Part shown: piece after piece, positions 31,325 to 36,200 of the stretch
How the letters are laid out: each line of letters opens with the position of its first letter
How positions within the stretch are numbered: position 1 is the stretch's first letter
Assembly: GCF_014649035.1 (NCBI RefSeq)
Contig: NZ_BMSG01000048.1
Coordinates: 1 to 36,200, forward strand
Source: Streptomyces sindenensis
GTDB lineage: Bacteria; Actinomycetota; Actinomycetes; Streptomycetales; Streptomycetaceae
Reading direction: 5' to 3'
Length of the DNA: 36,200 nt
Notes under the pieces: model-generated
Told to the model about the DNA's origin: nothing
The model's database searches: none
Seen by the model: only the letters and a program-made list of their open reading frames with translations
Translations under genes and position numbers: made by a program

Positions 31325-32107
31325 TCAGGAGGTGGGGCGGGCCGGGGGGAGGTCGAAGAGCAGTTGCAGCGCCCCGGTCTCGGGATGGGTGACGCGGTGC
31401 GCCCGTACGCCGAAGACGTCGGCCAGCAGTTCGGTGGTCAGGACGTCGTGCGGGGGTCCGGAGGCGACGATCCGGCCGCTGTCGATGACGTGGACGACGT
31501 CGCAGTGCAGGGCGGCGAGGTTCAGGTCGTGCAGGGCGGTCAGCACGGTCAGGCCGCTGCCGCGGACCAGGGCCAGGACTTCCAGTTGATGAGCGATGTC
31601 CAGGTGGTTGGTGGGCTCGTCGAGCACCAGGACCCGGGGCTGCTGGGCGAGCGCGCGGGCGATCAGGACGCGCTGCCGCTCACCGCCGGAGAGGGTGAGG
31701 AAGCCGCGTTCGGCCAGGTGTCCCGCCCCGACGCCGTCCAGCGCCTCGTCGCAGCGGCGGCGGTCCTCGTCGGTCGTGCGGGCCATCGGCCCCTGGTGCG
31801 GCAGCCGGCCCATGGCGACGATCTCGGCGACGGTGAAGTCGAATTCGGCGACCGCGTCCTGCGGAAGTGCGGCCAGCCGTCGGGCGCCTTCCCGGGTGGA
31901 GAGGGCGTGGAGGTCCTCGCCGCCGATCCTGACGGCGCCGGCGGACGGCCGCAGAGCGCGGTAGACGCAGCGCAACAGGGTTGACTTCCCACTGCCGTTG
32001 GGGCCGACCAGGCCGACGAGCTGCCCGTCGGCCGCGCCCAGGGTGACCTGGTCCACCAGGCGCGCGCCGGCGATCTCGACGGTGAGTTCCTCGATGTCGA
32101 TCCGCAT
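31325..32107 (-). CDS. BtuD/FecE-like ABC transporter ATPase, 260 aa
   Basis: The nucleotide-binding subunit of the importer, with Walker A GPNGSGKST (35-43), a Q-loop LAALPQD, ABC signature LSGGERQ (139-145), Walker B VLVLDEPTNHLD (159-170) and H-loop TALHDLN. The DEPTNHLDIAHQLEVL run is typical for the FecE/BtuD/FhuC group. Length is normal. The ATG at 32107 overlaps the permease stop (ATGA), so translation is coupled, and the lipoprotein gene follows 16 bases after its end. Confidence 0.94.
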   Translation of the reverse strand: MRIDIEELTVEIAGARLVDQVTLGAADGQLVGLVGPNGSGKSTLLRCVYRALRPSAGAVRIGGEDLHALSTREGARRLAALPQDAVAEFDFTVAEIVAMGRLPHQGPMARTTDEDRRRCDEALDGVGAGHLAERGFLTLSGGERQRVLIARALAQQPRVLVLDEPTNHLDIAHQLEVLALVRGSGLTVLTALHDLNLAALHCDVVHVIDSGRIVASGPPHDVLTTELLADVFGVRAHRVTHPETGALQLLFDLPPARPTS

Positions 32108-33216
32108 CAGATGCCTCCGAAGGAGTAGGCGCGCCGGCGCATGAGGAGGATGAAGCAGGGCACGCCGATGACCGCGGTGAGGACGCCCACCGGCAGTTCG
32201 GCCGGGGCGAGCACCACGCGCGAGAGGATGTCGACCCAGATCAGCAGGACGGCTCCGGCAAGGGGTGCGACGGCCAGAAGCCGTCGGTGGTCAGCGCCGA
32301 CCAGCATCCGGGTCGCGTGCGGGACCATCAGGCCGACGAAGCCGATCGCGCCGCTCACCGCGACGACCGCACCGGTGACAGCCGCGGAGACGAGGAAGAG
32401 TTCCCGGCGCAGTCGCCCGGGGTCGACGCCGAGCGCGGCGGCGGTCTCGTCGCCCATGGCGAGGGCGTTCAGGCGCCGCGCCGACCAGCCGAGGTGCGCG
32501 AGGCCGGCGAGCACCGCCCCCGCGGCGATCGGCACGGCGGCCCAGTTGGCCCCGCTCAGGCTCCCGAGCAGCCACATCATCGCGGAGCGGGCCGCTTCCC
32601 CACGCTCGGCCGCGAACACCATGAACGTGGTGACGGCCGAGAAGCCGTAATACATCGCGGTCCCCGTCAGCACGAGCCGGAGCGGGGTGAGACCGCGTTC
32701 GGTGCGGGCGACGGCGTACACGAGCAGCATGGCCAGGAGCGCGGAGCCGAACGCCGCCGTGGACAGTGCCCAGATGCCCAGGGCGCCCAGCGCCCCGAAG
32801 ATGAGGACGGCGTTGGCGCCGACCGCCGCGCCCGAGGAGATGCCGAGCACGAACGGGTCGGCGAGCGCGTTGCGCACCATGGCCTGGACGGCGACGCCGA
32901 TGGCCGACAGACCGGCGCCGACGACAGCGGCCAGAACCGCTCGTGGCAGGCGCAGTTCCCAGACGATGGTGTAGGCCGGGACCTCGTCGGAGCCGATGGG
33001 TCCGCCGGTGAGCCCTGCCCACAGGTAGCGCGTCACTTCGGCCCAGGAGAGCCCCGACGCCCCGAGTGCCGCTCCGCAGACGAGCGAGAGGGGAAGGGCC
33101 AGGCCCAGGCCGGTCAGGAGGAGCGGCAGGGGGACGCGGCGGGGCGGCGCCGGTCCGGTGCCGACGCGCGCGGGGCGTGACGGCTTGGCGGGTGTGCGGT
33201 CGAGAGACGTGGCCAC
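32107..33216 (-). CDS. BtuC/FecCD-like ABC transporter permease, 369 aa
   Basis: Membrane subunit of the FecCD type with about ten hydrophobic segments after a Pro/Arg-rich soluble N-terminus of 25 residues. Signatures include LRLPRAVLAAVVGAGLSAIGVAVQAMVRNALADPFVLGISSGAAVGA and, near the C-terminus, GAIGFVGLMVPHATRMLVGADHR with ELPVGVLTAVIGVPCFILLM. These match BtuC and siderophore permeases equally. The GTG at 33216 is the only usable start; no strong ribosome site precedes it, which could be part of riboswitch control. It is the first gene of the operon and is preceded by a cobalamin riboswitch. Gene order is permease, ATPase, lipoprotein. Confidence 0.93.
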   Translation of the reverse strand: MATSLDRTPAKPSRPARVGTGPAPPRRVPLPLLLTGLGLALPLSLVCGAALGASGLSWAEVTRYLWAGLTGGPIGSDEVPAYTIVWELRLPRAVLAAVVGAGLSAIGVAVQAMVRNALADPFVLGISSGAAVGANAVLIFGALGALGIWALSTAAFGSALLAMLLVYAVARTERGLTPLRLVLTGTAMYYGFSAVTTFMVFAAERGEAARSAMMWLLGSLSGANWAAVPIAAGAVLAGLAHLGWSARRLNALAMGDETAAALGVDPGRLRRELFLVSAAVTGAVVAVSGAIGFVGLMVPHATRMLVGADHRRLLAVAPLAGAVLLIWVDILSRVVLAPAELPVGVLTAVIGVPCFILLMRRRAYSFGGI

Positions 33217-33299
33217 GGGCCGGTCGCTTTCGCCTCGGGCCGCGCGTCGCGCAAGGAGAAGCGGCCCCGGACGGCGGCCGTCCCGCGCAGCGTCCCTTT

Positions 33300-33425
33300 T
33301 CGCAGTCCACGGCGAATGGTCAGGAGCCTTCCGTGCCGCGGGTGATCGGGCTCACGGACCGGGGGTCCGTCTACCGTTGCGGGTCAGCGCCGGACTTCGA
33401 CCGGACTTCCCCCGTGACGAGTCCG
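33300..33425 (-). ncRNA. Cobalamin (B12) riboswitch
   Basis: Reading the minus strand upstream of the permease, the conserved core is present: GGGGAAGTCCGGTCGAAGTC, then a CCGG pairing and GCTGACCCGCAAC (plus-strand 33376-33388) followed by GGTAG, which matches the Streptomyces cobalamin riboswitch consensus (GGAA, CCGG stem, CTGACCCGCA). Further down come GTGAGCCCGATCACCCGC and AAGGCTCC. The ends of the element are approximate. An inverted repeat GGACGGC/GCCGTCC at 33269-33283 lies between it and the start and could serve as a terminator-like expression platform. High B12 would switch off the importer genes. Confidence 0.8.
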
Positions 33426-33462
33426 CAGCCTAGCGCGTACGTCCGTCGCGGTTTCGGGGAGG

Positions 33463-33480
33463 GCCGGGGCCGCCCCCGGC
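33463..33480 (-). terminator. Hairpin terminator after the phosphatase-family gene
   Basis: GCCGGGG and CCCCGGC form a 7-bp stem with a 4-base loop, directly after the stop of the minus-strand gene ending at 33483. It separates that gene from the riboswitch and transporter transcript. Confidence 0.6.
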
Positions 33481-33482
33481 GT

Positions 33483-34553
33483 TCACCGGGTTCGCCAGCT
33501 GACGCGGGCCGCCACGGGCAGGTGGTCGCTGCCGGTGGCGGGCAGGACCCAGGCGCTCTCCGGTTCCACGCCGCGCACCAGGATCTGGTCGATCCGCACC
33601 ACGGGGAAGGCGGCCGGCCAGCTGAAGCCGAAGCCGGACCCGGCCGCTTCCTGGGCCGACTCCATCCGCGAGGTGAGACCCGCGTACGCGCGGTCGTCCA
33701 GGGTCCCGTTCAGATCCCCGAGCAGCACCACCCGCTCGTTCTCCTCCGCGGCGACGGCCTGCCCCAGCGACTGTGCGCCGGCGTCCCGCCGGCCCGACGA
33801 GAGCCCGGCCCTGGGGTTCACGCGTACGGACCCGAGGTGTGCCACGTACACCGCGAGCGGCCCGTGGTCCGTGGCCACCGTGGTCCGCATCCCCCGGTTG
33901 TAGACCATCTTGACCTCGGCGGGCTTGGCGTCCCCCAGGGGCCCTGCGTCCATCTTGACGTCGACCGGCCGGGTGTCCGACAGCGGGAACCTGCTCCACA
34001 GCCCGACCGTGCCCTGCACCGTGTGGTGCGGATACGCCTTCGCCAGTCCCTTCTCGTACGTCCCCCGGGCCCGGGCCGCCAGTTCCTCCAGTGCCAGCAC
34101 GTCCGCGCCGGAGCCGGCCAGGGCGCGGGCGGTACCCACCGGGTCGGGGTTGTCCGCGCCGACGTTGTGGGAGACCACCGTGAGGTCGCCGCCCGGGTGG
34201 GACTTGTCGACGAGCAGTGGGCCGAAGAGGTTCAGCCAGGCCGCGACCGGCAGGAGCAGCGCGATCACCGCGGTGGCGGAGCGGCGCAGCAAAGCCCCGG
34301 CCAGCAGCAGCGGGACGAGCAGGCCGCACCACGGCAGGAAGGTCTCGACCAGGCTGCCGAGGTTCCCGGTCCGGTTCGGGATGCTCGCGTGCAGCAGCAG
34401 GAGCAGGCCCAGCAGCAGCGCCGCCGTCGCGAGCACGCGGCCCCGGTGCCAGATGCCGGACGGACCGGAGGGCTCGGGGGGCTCGGTTGCTTTCGGTGTG
34501 GCAACCGTGTCGGCCACGTCTGCGGTGATTCCCGCGCCCACCCGCGTCGCCAT
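33483..34553 (-). CDS. Membrane-anchored endonuclease/exonuclease/phosphatase family protein, 356 aa
   Basis: Three membrane segments (about 40-57, 68-89 and 93-114) are followed by an extracytoplasmic EEP domain. The domain has VVSHNVGADN (near Asn130), VLALEELAARARGTY with the metal-ligand Glu, VVLLGDLNGTLDD with the Asp-x-Asn pair, and the final GSDHLPVAARV with the catalytic Asp-His. Proteins of this build may hydrolyse phosphodiesters of nucleotides, lipids or wall polymers; the substrate is unknown. ATG 34553 has GAGGACAG upstream. It follows the D,D-carboxypeptidase gene after 23 bases and is probably co-transcribed with it, which hints at a cell-envelope role. Confidence 0.9.
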   Translation of the reverse strand: MATRVGAGITADVADTVATPKATEPPEPSGPSGIWHRGRVLATAALLLGLLLLLHASIPNRTGNLGSLVETFLPWCGLLVPLLLAGALLRRSATAVIALLLPVAAWLNLFGPLLVDKSHPGGDLTVVSHNVGADNPDPVGTARALAGSGADVLALEELAARARGTYEKGLAKAYPHHTVQGTVGLWSRFPLSDTRPVDVKMDAGPLGDAKPAEVKMVYNRGMRTTVATDHGPLAVYVAHLGSVRVNPRAGLSSGRRDAGAQSLGQAVAAEENERVVLLGDLNGTLDDRAYAGLTSRMESAQEAAGSGFGFSWPAAFPVVRIDQILVRGVEPESAWVLPATGSDHLPVAARVSWRTR

Positions 34554-34576
34554 CGTCTGTCCTCGTTCACTGCCGG

Positions 34577-35266
34577 TCACTGTCGCATCCTCGGGTCCTG
34601 AGTGGGGTCGGCGTACCTGCGTGGGCAGCCTCGGTCGGCGGCGTCCGCGCGGAGCTCGAAGTGCCAGGGCTCGTTCCGGTAGATCCGGCACAGCCCGTAC
34701 GCGGAGCCGTGTTCGGAGAGCCCGTCCGTCGCCCTGTCGGGCCCGATGTCGACCGCGTCCCCCGACACGTGGGGAGAGGTCGTCGCGGTGGCCACCCAAC
34801 GGGCGGCCTCGGCCTCGGAGCCGTACCGTGCGACCGCCCTGCGGAGCAGTTCCTCCTGGTACGCGCGAGAACGCCAGCCGCTGTTGACGGTGAAGGTGAC
34901 GCCGTCGTCCGCGGCGTCCTGTGCGGCCCGGCGGAGTGCGTCGAGCAGTTCCGCGTGGAGGTTGGCCACCGCCGAAACCTCGTGGTCGAGGACCGTCGCA
35001 CCGTCGGGCACGACACCGTCGGTCTCGTCGAGCGCGCCCCGGCCCCCGCGGTGCGGGGCGTGAGAGGGCGGCCGGTCGGGAGGGGACGGGGCGGGCAGAA
35101 GGGTCGAGGAGTCCTGGCCCGGGCCGGCCGCCGGGCCCGGGGAGGGGTTGAGCAGCGGGTGGCCGAGGGCCACGACGATCCCCGCCAGGATGGCCACCAG
35201 GCCGACGACGAGGGGTTTGCGGAACCGGAAGGCCGACGTACGCGCCGACGGCGGGGGTCGAGTCAT
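34577..35266 (-). CDS. VanY-like D-alanyl-D-alanine carboxypeptidase (M15B), 229 aa
   Basis: Cell-wall peptidase that trims the terminal D-Ala from peptidoglycan stems. A membrane anchor (about 18-39) and a Pro-rich linker (40-72) place the catalytic domain outside. The M15 motifs are NSGWRS (128-133), SPHVSGDAVDIG with the zinc ligands His166 and Asp173, and EPWHFEL with the third zinc ligand His202. Length is normal for the VanY group. It is divergent from a response regulator gene 88 bases away, an arrangement seen where envelope-sensing two-component systems control wall enzymes. Resistance to glycopeptides cannot be concluded, since no vanHAX genes are present. Confidence 0.92.
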   Translation of the reverse strand: MTRPPPSARTSAFRFRKPLVVGLVAILAGIVVALGHPLLNPSPGPAAGPGQDSSTLLPAPSPPDRPPSHAPHRGGRGALDETDGVVPDGATVLDHEVSAVANLHAELLDALRRAAQDAADDGVTFTVNSGWRSRAYQEELLRRAVARYGSEAEAARWVATATTSPHVSGDAVDIGPDRATDGLSEHGSAYGLCRIYRNEPWHFELRADAADRGCPRRYADPTQDPRMRQ

Positions 35267-35299
35267 GCTGCCCAGTCAAGGCAGCGCCGAGTTGCTGGC

Positions 35300-35321
35300 G
35301 CGTATGCGCTTTTCGATACGC
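35300..35321. promoter_or_regulatory. Inverted repeat in the VanY/response regulator promoter region
   Basis: GCGTAT (35300-35305) and ATACGC (35316-35321) are separated by 10 bases, in the 88-bp divergent gap. Another short symmetric stretch follows (CGCCGGCG near 35318). These could be the site of the adjacent response regulator, but OmpR-type regulators usually bind direct repeats, so this is weak. Confidence 0.35.
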
Positions 35322-35354
35322 CGGCGATATGCGGCGACTCCTACCATCGGGGAC

Positions 35355-36062
35355 ATGCGTGTGCTGATCGTCGAGGACGAGCCCTATCTGGCAGAAGCCA
35401 TCCGCGACGGTCTGCGTCTCGAAGCGATCGCCGCCGACATCGCGGGCGACGGCGACACCGCGCTGGAGCTGCTGAGCGTCAACACCTATGACATCGCCGT
35501 CCTCGACCGTGATGTCCCCGGTCCTTCGGGGGACGAGATCGCCCGGCACCTCGTCGCCTCCGGCAGCGGCATCCCGATCCTCATGCTCACCGCGGCCGAC
35601 CGGCTCGACGACAAGGCCTCCGGGTTCGAACTCGGCGCCGACGACTACCTCACGAAACCCTTCGAACTCAGGGAGCTCGCCCTCCGGCTCCGGGCACTCG
35701 ACCGCCGACGGGCCCACAGCAGACCTCCGGTGCGGGAGATCGCGGGGCTGCGGCTCGACCCGTTCCGCCGGGAGGTGTACCGGGACGGCCGGTTCGTCGC
35801 GCTGACCCGGAAGCAGTTCGCCGTGCTCGAAGTCCTGATCGGCGCCGACGGCGGTGTCGTCAGCGCCGAGGAACTCCTCGAACGCGCCTGGGACGAGAAC
35901 GCCGATCCGTTCACCAACGCCGTGCGCATCACCGTATCGGCACTGCGCAAACGCCTCGGTGAACCCGGGATCATCGCGACCGTGCCCGGAGCCGGCTATC
36001 GCATCGAACCGGCTGCCGACGCCGGACGGGGGGACGGAGAGAGCGGTGAGAGCCGTGGCTAG
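35355..36062 (+). CDS. OmpR/PhoB-family response regulator, 235 aa
   Basis: The receiver domain (1-118) has the acidic pocket Glu7/Asp8, phosphoacceptor Asp51 in IAVLDRDVPG, Thr in MLTAAD and Lys in YLTKPFE. The winged-helix output domain (about 128-225) has FVALTRKQFAVLEVLIGADGGVVSAEELLERAWDENADPFTNAVRITVSALRKRLGEPGII and GAGYRIE, a normal OmpR type. ATG 35355 begins the receiver directly. The stop TAG at 36060-36062 is part of the CTAG that borders an inserted element, so the last residues may differ from the original protein. A histidine kinase gene starts inside its 3' end but is destroyed, leaving this regulator without its partner here. Confidence 0.93.
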   Translation: MRVLIVEDEPYLAEAIRDGLRLEAIAADIAGDGDTALELLSVNTYDIAVLDRDVPGPSGDEIARHLVASGSGIPILMLTAADRLDDKASGFELGADDYLTKPFELRELALRLRALDRRRAHSRPPVREIAGLRLDPFRREVYRDGRFVALTRKQFAVLEVLIGADGGVVSAEELLERAWDENADPFTNAVRITVSALRKRLGEPGIIATVPGAGYRIEPAADAGRGDGESGESRG

Positions 36063-36189
36063 GTCCTGTCGTCAAACTGCCGTCGTCGCCCGGAGCGCGG
36101 CAGACGGCAGTTTGACGACAGGTCCTAGAGATCGTCTTCAAGGTCAGATCCAGAGCAGGATTGAGGCGATGGTGACGGCCGCCTGGTAG
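36046..36189 (+). pseudogene. Histidine kinase gene truncated at its first codons
   Basis: A GTG at 36046, with GGACGGAG upstream and overlapping the regulator's 3' end, is where a partner sensor kinase would begin. The frame reads VRAVAR and then enters the inserted hairpin element at 36063; it runs on through foreign sequence to a TAG at 36187-36189. Only about six native codons remain. The identification rests on operon convention for OmpR-type pairs, not on kinase domains, none of which are in the window. Confidence 0.5.
36059..36128. mobile_element. 62-bp hairpin element flanked by CTAG (MITE-like or IS end)
   Basis: Two 22-base arms (36063-36084 and 36103-36124) are inverted copies with one mismatch, starting GTCCTGTCGTCAAACTGCC on the left, around an 18-base loop. 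CTAG stands immediately outside each arm (36059-36062 and 36125-36128), which looks like a 4-bp target duplication; IS5-type elements favour CTAG-like targets. It is either a non-autonomous miniature element or the terminal inverted repeat region of the IS whose transposase begins just to the right. Confidence 0.7.
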
Positions 36190-36200
36190 GACTCGCGGGT
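36144..36200 (-). CDS. IS5-type transposase, C-terminal end (partial)
   Basis: The last 18 codons of a minus-strand gene run off the right edge: TRESYQAAVTIASILLWI and stop. The RYDKTxxSYxAAxxIAS-like ending is familiar from C-termini of IS5-family transposases of Streptomyces. The CTAG borders just to the left fit such an element. Only the extreme end is visible, so the family call is moderate. Confidence 0.55.
   Translation of the reverse strand, partial: TRESYQAAVTIASILLWI

Noticed and set aside
34577..36062. Vancomycin-resistance cluster (VanY plus VanR-like regulator)
   Set aside because: There are no vanH, vanA or vanX genes; a VanY-like peptidase and an OmpR-type regulator are ordinary in Streptomyces.
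1..36200. tRNA or rRNA genes
   Set aside because: I saw no cloverleaf with GGTTCGA-type T loop and CCA-proximal stem, and no rRNA-like stretch; a covariance-model scan would be needed to exclude them fully.

Overview
The window is high-GC actinobacterial DNA, almost certainly Streptomyces. Supporting signs are strong G/C bias at third codon positions, GTG and TTG starts, a CYP105-type P450 with its small ferredoxin, a snapalysin, an ECF41-type sigma factor with its oxidoreductase, FBP-domain and DUF3253 proteins, and an IS5-type transposase end at the right edge. Genes were called from reading frames, codon bias and remembered family motifs; no database search was possible.

Left part (1-12132). 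A short low-complexity Asn/Thr-type repeat is followed by two minus-strand genes, a small membrane protein and the C-terminal stump of a PQQ-type beta-propeller. The stump abuts a coherent sugar or polyol catabolic island at 1637-10892. On the minus strand the island has a histidine phosphatase, a DeoR regulator and an FGGY kinase. Divergently on the plus strand it has a D-2-hydroxyacid dehydrogenase, a second and different FGGY kinase, and a xylose-type ABC importer (lipoprotein, single-domain ATPase, permease). A secreted protein follows. TGTTA/TAACA inverted repeats lie in the divergent promoter region and before the importer, and are probably DeoR operators. The substrate cannot be read from the sequence and the enzyme set matches no pathway I can name.

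Middle (12200-25450). An NDH-2-like flavoprotein carries an ECF41-like promoter and is followed by its ECF41 sigma factor. Next come small accessory genes (a hypothetical, DUF3253, GNAT acetyltransferase, methyltransferase), a decayed methyltransferase, a secreted LIP-type lipase divergent from a TetR regulator with a palindrome between them, a small secreted protein, a DedA membrane protein, a TerB-like protein and a large secreted protein. A CYP105-like P450/ferredoxin pair with two unusual upstream inverted repeats and an FBP-domain protein end this part.

Right part (25450-36200). A TetR regulator, divergent from the FBP gene across repeated TTAGGCAA boxes, precedes an SGNH hydrolase. A snapalysin, a sirtuin and an aldo/keto reductase follow. 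A BtuF/BtuD/BtuC-type importer on the minus strand is preceded by a cobalamin riboswitch, which identifies its likely substrate. Then come an endonuclease/exonuclease/phosphatase membrane protein and a VanY-like D,D-carboxypeptidase, divergent from an OmpR-type response regulator. The partner histidine kinase is destroyed within its first codons by a 62-bp hairpin element flanked by CTAG, next to the end of an IS5-type transposase gene.
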